Assembly (NCBI GenBank): GCA_003712165.1 | Contig: RHLH01000001.1 | Coordinates: 2,081,575 to 2,145,574 of the forward strand | Length of the DNA stretch: 64,000 nt | Reading direction: 5' to 3' | Source of the DNA: Phycisphaera sp. | GTDB taxonomy: Bacteria; Planctomycetota; Phycisphaerae; Phycisphaerales; UBA1924 | Part shown: piece by piece, positions 1-9,382 of the stretch | How positions within the stretch are numbered: position 1 is the stretch's first letter | Layout of the letters: every line of letters starts with the position of its first letter | Program-made: the position numbers and the translations under genes | Notes under the pieces: model-generated | Databases searched by the model: none | What the model saw: only the letters and a program-made list of their open reading frames with translations | Told to the model about the DNA's origin: nothing

Positions 1-134
1 ATAAACGCTTCGCTTGCCACAGCTGTAGGCTGTAGTGTGTGGTCCGGCCGCTCAAAGGACATAGCGGCGATTGCAATCGCTTTAATCTGATCGTATAGCC
101 GATCAGCTCTCGCAAATGTGCTCTCTCCTTCCAT
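1..134 (-). CDS. ECF sigma factor, planctomycete type (partial, runs off left edge)
   Basis: The first 44 codons of a minus-strand gene start at the ATG at 134-132. The peptide has the N-terminal pattern of the TIGR02999-like ECF sigma factors common in planctomycetes: a helix resembling 'DRLYDQIKAIA', then a hydrophobic stretch, then 'RPDHTLQPTAVASEAF', which matches the family's 'PGHTLQPTALVHEAY'. These proteins direct RNA polymerase to dedicated promoters and usually pair with protein kinases. The DNA-binding region 4 lies outside the window. The frame of the upstream PilZ gene is also open across this stretch, so the two genes appear to overlap. The family call rests on a short but distinctive motif. 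Confidence 0.7.
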   Translation of the reverse strand, partial: MEGESTFARADRLYDQIKAIAIAAMSFERPDHTLQPTAVASEAF

Positions 135-760
135 GTGTGAAGTATAACCCTAATGAGCATGAGTTGCATATAATTTGCCTTTACGCATACGCTCTCAATT
201 TCAGGCCTAGCGCAGATATAGCGTGCTAACTTACCATAATCATGCACTAGACATCTGTTATAGCATTTGTTCAGGCAGTCACGTACAGCCTGGAGAAGGC
301 GATCTCGCTTCTCTACATCAACATTCTCAGGAAGCTGTCTTTCTATTATTCGAAGTAGCTGTGCTCTTGCGGCAGCATCTTCTTGGCTCACTGTTTCAAG
401 GGTAGCGGGCCTGTCTTGAATCTGATCTTGTAGAAAGTACCTGTCCGATTTCGATACCGTTATTCCTGCCTCGTGAATCGAGTGCGAGAAATGAGTACAC
501 CACACAATTTCGCCGTTCAGCTCAACTATGCTACCGTCAACAGTATTGTCTAGATCAATCGTGATAGTACACGACGTTCCTGGATGAACAATCGCTCTTA
601 GCCATATACCTATCCCTTCGCTAGACACATCTCTCACGATTGCATCAGCAACTACCACATCACTTGCCCGATGTAGTTTAATTTTGAATCGCTGACCGAA
701 TTGAAATCGATACCTAGTAGCCCTTCTATTGCCAGCGTGACCACGCCTATCGGGCATCAT
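1..760 (-). CDS. PilZ-domain protein, 3' end uncertain
   Basis: The open frame starts at the ATG at 760-758 (a second ATG follows at once) and stays open to the window edge. Residues 12-16 give the PilZ RxxxR signature (RRATR) and residues 44-49 give the D/NxSxxG signature (DVSSEG). Together these are the cyclic-di-GMP contact motifs. A beta-rich segment follows (to about residue 90), then a helical, charged tail. The last 134 bases are better explained by the sigma-factor frame, so the true stop is probably lost to an indel or the genes overlap strongly. The likely role is a c-di-GMP-responsive effector or regulator; its partner is unknown. Codon use is AT-richer than in the right half of the window. 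Confidence 0.65.
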   Translation of the reverse strand, partial: MMPDRRGHAGNRRATRYRFQFGQRFKIKLHRASDVVVADAIVRDVSSEGIGIWLRAIVHPGTSCTITIDLDNTVDGSIVELNGEIVWCTHFSHSIHEAGITVSKSDRYFLQDQIQDRPATLETVSQEDAAARAQLLRIIERQLPENVDVEKRDRLLQAVRDCLNKCYNRCLVHDYGKLARYICARPEIESVCVKANYMQLMLIRVILHTWKERAHLRELIGYTIRLKRLQSPLCPLSGRTTHYSLQLWQAKRL

Positions 761-963
761 CTTGGTGATTGTCGCGTTTAGCCGGATTGGAATCACATTT
801 GAATCTGAATCGCCGGAAATGTCCCACCTCCGATCATTGGATATGGCGACAAGTAAACCGACAACAGATTGGATAAATCGAATTTTATATATCCAATCAG
901 CTCATCAGCTTGGCTTCCAGATTCTCCACGATGGCGTAGCGGATCATCCAATCCACTAAACAT

Positions 964-1016
964 TCTGGATGATCGGACTCGAACCGACGATATTCAGCTT
1001 GGAAGGCTGAAGCAAC
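964..1016 (-). pseudogene. 3'-half remnant of tRNA-Gly(TCC)
   Basis: On the minus strand the sequence reads an anticodon arm (TCAGC, loop CTTCCAA, GCTGA), a 5-nt variable loop, a T-arm (GTCGG, TTCGAGT, CCGAT) and the 3' acceptor strand CATCCAG plus a discriminator A. The complementary 5' acceptor strand (CTGGATG) and a D-arm are absent upstream, so this is a fragment covering the anticodon loop to the 3' end. That is the portion duplicated when tyrosine-integrase elements insert into tRNA genes. The flanks (761-963 and 1017-1275) show no convincing gene: 761-963 is the upstream region of the PilZ gene and 1017-1275 carries no supported ORF. Confidence 0.75.
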
Positions 1017-1275
1017 GATTTCTAAGCCCCCTATTCTGCAGTCAATTACAACAGCCCTATTTCGCAGAAACGCTCACGTGAGCTCTTCAGATTCTACGCA
1101 TGACCACAAATAACCCGTGGTGGCAGCGTCTGTCGTCCGCGCGGCCTAATGACAGCCTCCGAGCTCGACCCGAGTGTGTCCTTTCCTGATACCCTCTGTC
1201 AGCGATTCCCAGAGGGGTTTCATATCCTCATCCGCACCCGAACCTAGTTGAATCAGCCGTCGTCGCCAAAGTAAG

Positions 1276-1438
1276 GTTAAGATCGTGCTGAAGTCGATGC
1301 TCGGCGGAGTGCTCAAGCCCTACGAACGACGGGCCGCCTGCCTCAGCAATCCTCTCTCAGACGCTCCAACAGGACGGAAGAGAGTATGAAACCCCCTATG
1401 AACAAGGCGGTTTCAAAGCAATCTCAGTTTGAAACCAA
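1276..1438 (+). repeat. Dispersed structured repeat, copy 1
   Basis: First of four same-orientation copies (others near 3984, 10167 and 11334). It starts with coding-like sequence for the ORF tail KIVLKSMLGGVLKPYERRAA, then about 100 bases of conserved non-coding sequence. Hairpin 1 pairs CTCTCT with AGAGAG (about 1353 to 1384). Hairpin 2 pairs TATGAAACC with GGTTTCAAA, and a third TTTGAAACC follows. The stem of hairpin 1 differs from the other copies (CTCTC/GAGAG, TCTCA/TGAGA) with matching changes on both arms, so structure seems to be conserved. This copy has lost the stop codon after RRAA that copies 2-4 share. Confidence 0.75.
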
Positions 1439-1771
1439 ATAGGTAAAATCTGACTCGAGTGTAGCCGATTGACCAGCGTAGGGTTCAACAACTCTGTTGA
1501 TTGTGTTTGATCGTTCAGAGAGACAGTAAATTTGGGTATCGATCGTTTGAGTTGCGTCTTGGTAGCGCACGATAAACAACACTTTCTTGAATGTGCTGAA
1601 CTGTTGATAGTTGGGCGGCGCGCGAATAAGACCAGAGTAGGCCTCCGACCTTTCTTCGTGCATGACAGCACGCCTGAGGTCTGCTGACATCAGCTGCAGA
1701 GCTGGTGCGCCGACGTGGTGTGCGTTCTTAACTCTGATGGGACCAAGATCGAGGAGCGTGTGACGTACGAC
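1424..1771 (-). pseudogene. Possible gene fragment, unknown function
   Basis: A minus-strand frame is open from 1771 to a stop at 1424, with the first ATG at 1690 (88 codons from there). The composition is protein-like (mixed hydrophobic and polar, for example 'FKKVLFIVRYQDATQTIDTQ'), but there is no start codon at its upstream limit and I recognise no family. It overlaps the end of repeat copy 1 and sits ahead of an ABC exporter operon on the opposite strand. The upstream in-frame stop and lack of a ribosome binding site suggest the 3' remnant of a gene cut by recombination. It could also be a chance open frame. Confidence 0.25.
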
Positions 1772-1870
1772 TCAACGGCATGCCGACGGCCTGGAACCCC
1801 TCCGAACAGAACTTCAACGGCTCGGATGGCTTGCGCAAGGACTGGTCGGCTGTGGTAACATCCGCTCGGA

Positions 1871-2836
1871 ATGGCCCCGCATACAGCCCAGATCGATACT
1901 CCAGCGGGTTCCACAGTTGTGGCGCGCGGCATCGTCAAACGGTTTGGGGATCTCACGGCCGTTGACGGGATCGATCTTGAGGTCGAACAGGGGACATGCG
2001 TCGCCGTACTGGGACCCAATGGCGCCGGAAAGACTACGACCATCGAAATGCTCGAAGGGATCAAGCAGCCCGATGCGGGCGAGATTGTCATCCTCGGCAG
2101 AACGTGGCAACGCGATGCTCGTGCTATCCGCGAGCGCATTGGTGTTCAGCTTCAAGAGACCGAGTTTCAGGACAAGCTCAAAGTCTACGAGATCCTCCGC
2201 CTGTTCAACAGTTTCTACGCCGCCGATGCGGATCTCAACGGGATCATCGATACCATTGGACTTGAAGATAAGCGAGATTCGTTTGTCAAAACACTCTCTG
2301 GCGGGCAGAAACAGCGGCTCTCGATCGGCTGTGCGCTGCTGCACGGACCGGAGATCCTGTTCCTCGACGAGCCAACGACGGGGCTGGATCCGCAGGCGCG
2401 CCGCCGAGTGTGGGAGGTTGTCGAGCGGTTCAAAACAGAAGGCGGCACGGTTCTGATGACGACGCACTATATGGAGGAAGCTGAGAGACTCGCCGACCTC
2501 GTCGTCATCGTTGACAAGGGCAGGGTAATCACTCGCGGCTCGCCAGCGGAGATCATTGCCTCGCTCGGCGCCGAGAGCCTCGTGCGGTTCTCGCTCATCG
2601 ACGAGGACGTCCGCGTGCTCGCCGAAGAGGAGTTGCTGGCAATGGAAGGCGTCACAGCCGTTCGCTACGAGGGGGCGGACATCGTCCTGTCCGTGGAACG
2701 CACACAGGCGGTAATCGCGTCGTTGTTCAGCATTGTCGAGTCGCGCAGACTCGGGCTTGAGGATCTGCGCACACACCGCCCAACACTTGAGGATGTGTTT
2801 GTGTCGCTGACGGGAAGACACCTACGAGATGGCTAG
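1871..2836 (+). CDS. ABC-2 type exporter, ATP-binding subunit
   Basis: 321-residue ATPase that powers the membrane subunit encoded next. Walker A is at residues 48-56 (GPNGAGKTT), the ABC signature LSGGQKQR starts at 142, Walker B (ILFLDEP) is at 162-168, and the switch His lies in 'TTHYMEEAE'. The length and the C-terminal extension after residue 230 fit the drug/antibiotic-exporter (DrrA/CcmA-like) branch, which uses a single nucleotide-binding domain per polypeptide. Its stop overlaps the permease start by 8 bases, indicating translational coupling. The operon lies between repeat copies 1 and 2. The substrate cannot be read from sequence. Confidence 0.9.
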   Translation: MAPHTAQIDTPAGSTVVARGIVKRFGDLTAVDGIDLEVEQGTCVAVLGPNGAGKTTTIEMLEGIKQPDAGEIVILGRTWQRDARAIRERIGVQLQETEFQDKLKVYEILRLFNSFYAADADLNGIIDTIGLEDKRDSFVKTLSGGQKQRLSIGCALLHGPEILFLDEPTTGLDPQARRRVWEVVERFKTEGGTVLMTTHYMEEAERLADLVVIVDKGRVITRGSPAEIIASLGAESLVRFSLIDEDVRVLAEEELLAMEGVTAVRYEGADIVLSVERTQAVIASLFSIVESRRLGLEDLRTHRPTLEDVFVSLTGRHLRDG

Positions 2837-3857
2837 GCTCGACGAGATCCGCGAGTTGACGCGCGTGCGCGTGCTGAGCTTCCTTCGAGAGCCGGAGGCT
2901 GTTTTCTGGGTGTTCATGTTCCCGATGGTTATGGCGGCTGTCCTTGGCTTCGCGTTCCGGTCGGGTAAGCCGGAGCCGAGCACGATCGGCGTCGTCGCAA
3001 GTGAGGCGCTCGCCGCAACGCTCGGCGCGAGCGAGGCGATCGATGTGGAGACGTTCGAGACATTCGAGGATGCCCATGCCAAACTCCGCCGAGGCGCGAT
3101 CGATGGTGTGGTCGAAGAGGATGAACTCGGCGCTCTGCCAAAGCTGACATTCGACCCCGTGCGCGCCGAGGCCGTCACGGCGAGGCTGCGCCTCGAGCGT
3201 GCACTCACAGACGACCCCGACGAACCGATCGTCGCAACGGAAGAGCTTACGGAGAAGGGGTCGCGATATGTCGATTTCCTGTTCCCGGGTCTCTTGGGCA
3301 TGAACCTTATGGGTACCGGGATCTGGGGCATCGGCTTCGCGATCGCTGATGTGCGACGGCGCAAGTTCCTGAAACGGCTGCTCGTCACGCCGATGCGCCG
3401 TACATCGTTCTTTCTCTCGTTCATGCTCTCGCGGCTGGTTTTTCTCATACTCGAAGTCGCGCTGCTCGTCATGTTCGCTGCTTGGGTGCTAGGAGTGCCA
3501 TTTCGGAGCGATGCTCTCTCTTTTGGAGTTGTTTGCCTGCTTGGGGCGCTCGTGTTCGCCGGCTTTGGCATCTTGGTCGCGTCACGCGCAAGGACGATCG
3601 AGGGCGCGAGCGGGCTGATGAACCTTGTGATGATGCCTATGTGGCTTGCTTCTGGGGTGTTCTTTTCGTACGAGCGCTTCCCGGACGCGCTGCACCCGAT
3701 TCTGCAGCTGCTGCCGTTGACAGCCCTCAACGATGCGCTACGGAACGTCATGCTCGATGGCGACTCGGTGCTGTCGCTCGGCAAAGAGCTCACGGTGATG
3801 ACCGCGTGGTGCGTGGCCTCGTTTGTAGTGGCGCTGAAGATCTTCCGCTGGGAGTGA
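2829..3857 (+). CDS. ABC-2 type exporter, membrane subunit
   Basis: 342-residue permease. One membrane helix near residues 24-42 ('VFWVFMFPMVMAAVLGFAF') is followed by a soluble domain of about 120 residues, then five further hydrophobic segments and the typical ABC-2 'LLVTPMRR' cytoplasmic loop. This YhgE/Yadh-like layout with a large N-terminal extracytoplasmic loop is usual for the ABC2_membrane family exporting lipids, drugs or polysaccharide precursors. It overlaps the ATPase gene by 8 bases. No substrate-binding gene is nearby, in line with export. Confidence 0.88.
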   Translation: MARLDEIRELTRVRVLSFLREPEAVFWVFMFPMVMAAVLGFAFRSGKPEPSTIGVVASEALAATLGASEAIDVETFETFEDAHAKLRRGAIDGVVEEDELGALPKLTFDPVRAEAVTARLRLERALTDDPDEPIVATEELTEKGSRYVDFLFPGLLGMNLMGTGIWGIGFAIADVRRRKFLKRLLVTPMRRTSFFLSFMLSRLVFLILEVALLVMFAAWVLGVPFRSDALSFGVVCLLGALVFAGFGILVASRARTIEGASGLMNLVMMPMWLASGVFFSYERFPDALHPILQLLPLTALNDALRNVMLDGDSVLSLGKELTVMTAWCVASFVVALKIFRWE

Positions 3858-3983
3858 GGCGATCTCGCGCGACCGCTCCCTACCGCCCTTGTAGTGTCCT
3901 AATACTCAACCTACACAATTATGTGCAGAAGCGACAGCGCCTGCTATAGATAGGCTCGCCAAATACGATCCCACCTTGTATTG

Positions 3984-4140
3984 CTCAAGTCAAGACTCGG
4001 CGACGTACTCAAGTCCTACGAACGGCGAGCCGCATGACTCAAGCGACCCCTCTCGCTCGCTCCAAACAGGGCGGATGAGAGTTTGAAACCCAAAAAGAAA
4101 CAAGTGGTTTTTAAGCAACCCCAGCTCAAATCCAAACAGA
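3984..4140 (+). repeat. Dispersed structured repeat, copy 2
   Basis: Carries the ORF tail LKSRLGDVLKSYERRAA followed by a TGA stop, then the shared non-coding part. Hairpin 1 pairs CTCTC (about 4050) with GAGAG (about 4077) around an inner CGCTC/GGGCG stem. Hairpin 2 is degenerate here (TTTGAAACC with GGTTTTTAA). It lies in the otherwise gene-free stretch 3858-4212 between the ABC operon and the 3' end of the dockerin gene; nothing else is recognisable there. Confidence 0.75.
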
Positions 4141-4212
4141 GTTGTCAGCGAAGAAAAAGGCCACGCATATAGCGCGGCCAGAGAGTAGAAACCAGAGCGA
4201 TCTGTTTAGTCA

Positions 4213-6594
4213 TTAGCTGTTGATAAGATTATAAATCAACAAAAGATCTGCGGTATCGACAACCCCATCATCGTTGAGATCCAGCTGCACGACGCCCGGA
4301 TTAGACACATAATTCTGGTACCACAAGTACATGTCACCCGAGTCAAGATCACCATCGTAATCCAGGTCGCCGATGACGAACCCGGTCGATCCGGGCTGAA
4401 CATTATCGTTGACGGTCTCGGATTCGTAGAGTTGTACAAGATCGATCCGCAACGGATCCGCTGACCCACCGACGGGGATCAGGGCCGTGTTCTCAATCTC
4501 GATCTGAAAGCGCATTTTGAGATCGATCGCATGCAGGTATTCCCTCCGCTCCACCGGGTCCGATGGGAGCTGGAAGGTCCACTTGTGGATCGACTTCCGG
4601 TCGCTGACATCCGAGACGATGGAATCATCATCGGACTCATAGTGCCAGTCCTCGTAGAACCCATCCGAATCGGTATCGTCAAACTCGACATGCCTCGACG
4701 ACGTCGTGTGGAGCGTCTCATGTGTCCCCGATAGCGTTGAAATGTCTTCCCACGCTCCGAGAGACCCGGCCTGGAAGTTGTAGACCGAGACCGAGACCGG
4801 GGCCCCGGACCACGGCCCGCCCCCGTCGAGCACCTCGAGCATGAGCGTGTACTCCTCGCCGACGGTGTTGAGCGCCTGATCAACATCAAAGTCGACTTCG
4901 AAGGTCGCCGTGCTCACGGTGCCGCCCGAGAAAGTCACGACCGGGTCGAGGTCATAGGCGTGCTCCTCGCCGAATCGGGCCTGATCGAGCTGAGCCGCAT
5001 TCAGCGAATCGAGCAACGAGGGGATGTAAATCTCGCGGAGATCGTACGACCAGACCTGGCTGATCGCGTCATTGGACTGCTCCCACTGATCTTTGCTCTG
5101 CGTTGTGTTTCCGCCGTGAGTATCACCCCATAAGATGGTCTCATTCACACCCTTGGACTTGCACAGCGCGAGCACATCGCGGGTGTGCCACTTGGGCACG
5201 CTCGTCGCACCACCCGGGATCGACATCACGGTACTCGCGGTAGGCACCCACGGAACGATGTGGCGCGGAGCCTGCGGAAGATCATCGAACGAGAATATCG
5301 CGTGATCGAGCTGCTGACGATTGAACATCAGCGCGGCCCGCATGCGCTCTTCAAGTGTCTCATTGCTGCTCCCGTCACGCTCATACTCGAGCGAGTGGAA
5401 CGGATGCACCGGATAGAGCACCGGACTCTGCATATCTGCCGACCCATTCCTTGCAAACATGCTCCATCCATATGCCCCGCCGAATCCTGGCCTGGGTGCT
5501 CCTCGGTCTCCGCGAGAAAACGCCGGGTAATCCCATGTGTACCAAGTGGAGGTGTTGTAGTTCGCCCACAAGCACCCAGGCCAGGCTGCGTGGACCGTCT
5601 GCTCGATCGCCGCCTCGGTGGCGCCATCCTGGACTGCCTGCAACAGACTCCGGTGCATGGTGTAATCACTGAACTGATGCTGGTCATTCAAGCTATGCGG
5701 AACATGAGGATATGAGTACCAAGGGATATAGCCCGTGTTGAACCCGACCGCATTGAAAATATCATCGAGCACCGGGCTCGGTGACGAGGTCCAGTTGGTG
5801 AGATCGCCGTACAGTGTCTCCGCCTGCACCCCGCCCGATCGATTGTCTTGCAGCAGGCTGTGGTACACCGCCAGCACGTCCGGCCCCGTACCCTTGAAAT
5901 ACCCATTCTCATCATCGAGGAAGAACCGTGACGGGTACGGCACCGTGTCATTGTTCGAGGTATTGTGTGCGTCGATGAGCGAGATGATTTCGCTAACGAG
6001 GAGTTGGAAGATCGCGTTGGCATCCGAGACGCTGTTCTCACGCCAGGGCGTGGCCGTGTTCGCCGAAGTGCCTGAGTTGTTCGGGTTCGGGTGGGATTCC
6101 CAGATGTACACCGCACCGTTCTGACGTGCAACGGGGGACAGTTCGTCATCATGATGACGGAGCAGGTTGCTCGCCAATCCCCAGTGTTGGATGAACAGTG
6201 CATATGACCCTGTGTTGGTGATGTCTTCGTTCCACAGCGCAATCGTTTTGTTTACGATCTGAGACGCGAGCGCATTAATCCTGGCTGTATGCGGACCTCC
6301 ATTTGCATTGTCGATCAAATACCCGGGGGCCTTGTTCACCGATGCGTGCACCCACCGCATCGAGTTGTCGTATCGATCGTCCTGCGGGTCATACGCCTGA
6401 TCGAAAGACAAGATGTTCCAGAACCAGAACCGAGAGTCGGCATGGTTGCTCAGCCACCCGTTCGCCGCATGCGCCGTGAGCACGGTTCGCTGACGATCGA
6501 TCGTGCCCTGATCATGCTGTCCCTGCCCGATCGCCTGCCCGGCAAATGGAACCATTGCTGCGAGAGACCAGCTCATTGATATCTTTGAATTCAT
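4213..6594 (-). CDS. Large secreted protein with C-terminal dockerin-type repeats
   Basis: 793 residues from the ATG at 6594-6592. I prefer this start because it has a GGAG ribosome site eight bases upstream and opens straight into a signal peptide; a longer in-frame start at 6741 adds an unlikely Cys-rich leader. The catalytic-looking middle is not a family I recognise; it is rich in Trp, His and Asp ('WGDTHGGNTT', 'HHDDELSP'). The last 60 residues hold two calcium-binding dockerin repeats (DLDYDGDLDSGD and DLNDDGVVDTADLL), a common end in Phycisphaerae exoproteins. Probably exported and retained at the cell surface or in complexes. An Asp-rich linker precedes the dockerin. Confidence 0.85.
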   Translation of the reverse strand: MNSKISMSWSLAAMVPFAGQAIGQGQHDQGTIDRQRTVLTAHAANGWLSNHADSRFWFWNILSFDQAYDPQDDRYDNSMRWVHASVNKAPGYLIDNANGGPHTARINALASQIVNKTIALWNEDITNTGSYALFIQHWGLASNLLRHHDDELSPVARQNGAVYIWESHPNPNNSGTSANTATPWRENSVSDANAIFQLLVSEIISLIDAHNTSNNDTVPYPSRFFLDDENGYFKGTGPDVLAVYHSLLQDNRSGGVQAETLYGDLTNWTSSPSPVLDDIFNAVGFNTGYIPWYSYPHVPHSLNDQHQFSDYTMHRSLLQAVQDGATEAAIEQTVHAAWPGCLWANYNTSTWYTWDYPAFSRGDRGAPRPGFGGAYGWSMFARNGSADMQSPVLYPVHPFHSLEYERDGSSNETLEERMRAALMFNRQQLDHAIFSFDDLPQAPRHIVPWVPTASTVMSIPGGATSVPKWHTRDVLALCKSKGVNETILWGDTHGGNTTQSKDQWEQSNDAISQVWSYDLREIYIPSLLDSLNAAQLDQARFGEEHAYDLDPVVTFSGGTVSTATFEVDFDVDQALNTVGEEYTLMLEVLDGGGPWSGAPVSVSVYNFQAGSLGAWEDISTLSGTHETLHTTSSRHVEFDDTDSDGFYEDWHYESDDDSIVSDVSDRKSIHKWTFQLPSDPVERREYLHAIDLKMRFQIEIENTALIPVGGSADPLRIDLVQLYESETVNDNVQPGSTGFVIGDLDYDGDLDSGDMYLWYQNYVSNPGVVQLDLNDDGVVDTADLLLIYNLINS

Positions 6595-7122
6595 AATACA
6601 ACTCCAATTTAATAATTTGCAAACCATTTCACTGCCTTCCCCTGGTACACATTGTGAAAGCGCTTGTGAGCCGCTGCAGTCGACAGGCCACTGGGTAGTC
6701 CAGCTACAGACTCGGCCAAACAACACTTGCTCGTCATCCATATCCTCCTTGATCCAATCCGGGACGACGTGCCTCGATCTAAACCAAGTTCTAGGGGCAG
6801 GCCATTACGTGTACCCTCAGTGCCCAGATCGATGGGTGAACAACGGCCGATGCCGTAACACTGCTGAGCACGACCTCCTCTCTTACACCGGGCCTGAAGT
6901 CGAGCGCATTCGATAAGACGCTCTCAGAGAGAGATACAACTGCTCGGCGCTGGTTTGGACACCGGCCCCGAAGAATATTTGTAAACCCAGGGATTGCCAG
7001 AAACGCCAAGGCCACTCTTTCGCCCCCGGCCACGGTGCGGCGATCGCTTTGCCCTGCTGTGGCCGGATATTGAATCTCAAAGAGCTCAGCTGCGTATATC
7101 ACATACGCTGTTAGAGATTGGC
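6595..7122. other. Intergenic region between kinase gene and dockerin gene
   Basis: 528 bases without a supported gene. It contains the upstream region and ribosome site of the dockerin gene and, at 7026-7033 and 7059-7066, an 8-bp perfect inverted repeat (CCGGCCAC/GTGGCCGG) with a 25-base loop just past the kinase stop. This could act as a terminator or mRNA end but has no T-run. Small ORFs here have no family resemblance. Confidence 0.5.
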
Positions 7123-9372
7123 CTATTCATCCCGGGTCAGAGCCTGAGATTCTGCCCTGAGCGCTTCGTCTTTGCATAGCTGCAGAAACTTGTTTCTTTC
7201 ATCTCTGCCTCTGCGCGGCTCGTCAAACACCGGAGCAAGGATTTCGAGCGCTTCCCGGTAGCGCCCAAGATCGTTGTAGGCCCGTGCAACCCAGTACCTC
7301 GGACGGTGGCGAACAAACGGCTCATCAACTTTGAGAGCAAAGACCCGATCGATCTCGGGCTCGAGCAGCGGGAGGACCTTAGCAGGGTACCCGGCTGCAA
7401 GCAACGCATTCGCCAGGACGAACCGGGACTGGATCGTACGCCAATCCGAATCTCCGAGCACATCGATGCTGAGCCGCACATTCTCCTCCGCATGGAGTAT
7501 TGACACTTCGTGGAGCCCGAGCGCCGTCTCACAGATAACCAGGTGCGCCAGCGCCTGGAGGAGTTCTGATGATTTTGGCCCGAAGACGCTCTCGATTCTT
7601 GGCATAACTTCGAGAATAACCTCGCGTTCTTCCTCGAAGCGCTCAAGATTCTGAAGAGATTTAGCAGAGAGCAGCCGGGCTCTCAGTGCGAGCACATGAT
7701 TCGGGCCGTACTGCTCGGTGACAAGCGTGAATGCTGCCCTTGAGTCCTGGAGACTCAGTTCGGGAGCACCTGTTCTGTTGCGGTAGATGGCTCGGAGCAG
7801 GATTCCCCGGGAATATTCTTCCGGCTGGTCTTGCACGCGTAAGAGATACTCGTCGAGATATGTGCGGCCCTCGTCGAATTTCCGTTGATAGATCAGCGCT
7901 CCCGCGAGGTTATAGAGATGCTCATCAACTTGTATTTGATTCATCGGCCTATCACCGATGAGCGATCGTGTGAACGCCTCAGATTCAGCCCGTCCTCGTC
8001 TTTCCCCGATCAGCCGGGCCAGCACCGCTCCATTCTTCTGTGTCTTATCGTGATTCAGCCCGAGCAGTTCAACGTAAATACGGTTCGCCTCTTCGGCGTG
8101 CTTGATAGCGTCGTCGAACCGCTGAATGTGAAAGAAGCTCGTGCCGAACTGGCTGTGCAGATCCGCGATCGCCAAATCCATTTCGCTATCGCGGCTTGAT
8201 CCCAAGTTGAATACTTGTTCCCCGAAGTACTCCAAAATATCATGGCTGTCTGTTACAGTTCCCAGCTGCTTCGTAGGTCCGAGTGCATCCAGGAAATCGA
8301 GGATCATCGAGAGAGTCTGGGTATTTGCGAGACGAAGTTCTCTCTCAGTTCGCGCTGCCCCGGCTTGCACCGTGAATACGGTTATACCGGTGATGAGTGC
8401 TGCGGCAGTGACGGTCACCGCAATCCTATGCCTCTTGAGAAACCGTGATAACAGGTACAACTTTGTGTGCGCGACGGCATGAATAGGCAACCCAGCGAGG
8501 TCTCGTTCAAGATCGTCAACGAATTCCTGGACCGATCTATAGCGCGAATCCAGATGTGAGGATGTCGCTTTTTTGATAATAGCGCCAATCGAATTCGAGA
8601 TGCCAGAGTGCATCCCCGAATCAAAGACCGTGCCATCTATGATCCGATTGAAGGCTTCTGTTGGAGTAGCATTATCAAGCGGGTGTGCGCCCGAGATCAT
8701 CACATACAGAAGCATGCCGAGTGCATAGATATCGTGCCTGACGTCTGCAATAGAATTGTTTTGTCCGAGCACTTCCGGCGGCATGAACAAGAGGTTTCCA
8801 ACGGGATTGGCGCTCTGCGTAATCCTTGAGACCTCTTCCGGTGACACACTCTTGGCAATACCAAAGTCGAGAATACAGGGCGAGCCATCGGATCGGATAA
8901 TGATGTTTTGAGGGCAGATATCTCTGTGAATAACACCGCGGTAGTGCGCGTGCGCCACCGCATCGCAGATCCGAATAAACAGACGAACCAGATCGGATTG
9001 CCTCTGCACGCGGTCCTTGAACCATTGATCCGCGGCAACCCCCTCGATCCATGCTGTGGCAACCCAAATCTGCCCATCCACTTCTTCGATGCTCTTGATC
9101 GGTAAGATGCCCGGGTGATCCAGGCGTGCAGCAAGCGCTGCGCCGCGCTTGAGTCGCTCGAGATTCGAGCCGTCTAGGGGATGCGGCCTCTTGAGCGCCA
9201 CAAGCGATTGGTCGCTCCGATCCCTAGCCCGATAGATAACCCCTTGGCCCCCGCTTGCAACGAGATCGATAACTTCATAAGGGCCAACGCTGCGGGGACA
9301 TCGATTACCGAGAACATCTCTCAATTCTTCGAAGAACGCATCCTCTGTATGTGTGTGTGAGCTGCGGCCCAT
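7123..9372 (-). CDS. Membrane Ser/Thr protein kinase with C-terminal TPR-like region
   Basis: 749 residues. The N-terminal kinase domain covers about residues 32-295: Gly-rich loop SGGQGV at 40-45, ATP-binding Lys61 in VALKRP, HRD at 149-151, DFG at 169-171 and 'MPPE' in the activation segment. The subdomain VIb Lys normally two residues after the catalytic Asp is Cys153 (HRDICPQN), which is unusual. A single membrane helix at about 317-337 separates the kinase from a helical region of roughly 400 residues with TPR-like periodicity (tetratricopeptide units such as 'YLDEYLLRVQDQPEEYSRG'). It lies 10 bases downstream of an ECF sigma gene in the same operon, the classic planctomycete pairing. 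It probably controls that sigma factor or a downstream target. Confidence 0.88.
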   Translation of the reverse strand: MGRSSHTHTEDAFFEELRDVLGNRCPRSVGPYEVIDLVASGGQGVIYRARDRSDQSLVALKRPHPLDGSNLERLKRGAALAARLDHPGILPIKSIEEVDGQIWVATAWIEGVAADQWFKDRVQRQSDLVRLFIRICDAVAHAHYRGVIHRDICPQNIIIRSDGSPCILDFGIAKSVSPEEVSRITQSANPVGNLLFMPPEVLGQNNSIADVRHDIYALGMLLYVMISGAHPLDNATPTEAFNRIIDGTVFDSGMHSGISNSIGAIIKKATSSHLDSRYRSVQEFVDDLERDLAGLPIHAVAHTKLYLLSRFLKRHRIAVTVTAAALITGITVFTVQAGAARTERELRLANTQTLSMILDFLDALGPTKQLGTVTDSHDILEYFGEQVFNLGSSRDSEMDLAIADLHSQFGTSFFHIQRFDDAIKHAEEANRIYVELLGLNHDKTQKNGAVLARLIGERRGRAESEAFTRSLIGDRPMNQIQVDEHLYNLAGALIYQRKFDEGRTYLDEYLLRVQDQPEEYSRGILLRAIYRNRTGAPELSLQDSRAAFTLVTEQYGPNHVLALRARLLSAKSLQNLERFEEEREVILEVMPRIESVFGPKSSELLQALAHLVICETALGLHEVSILHAEENVRLSIDVLGDSDWRTIQSRFVLANALLAAGYPAKVLPLLEPEIDRVFALKVDEPFVRHRPRYWVARAYNDLGRYREALEILAPVFDEPRRGRDERNKFLQLCKDEALRAESQALTRDE

Positions 9373-9382
9373 TGGTCCCTTG

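Noticed and set aside
964..1090. A complete tRNA-Gly at 964
   Set aside because: No 5' acceptor strand complementary to CATCCAG and no D-arm upstream.
1814..2821. 335-codon minus-strand frame opposite the ABC ATPase
   Set aside because: Antisense shadow of a clearly conserved ATPase.
6791..7102. 103-codon minus-strand ORF between the kinase and dockerin genes
   Set aside because: No ribosome site, no family resemblance, and another overlapping frame is equally open.
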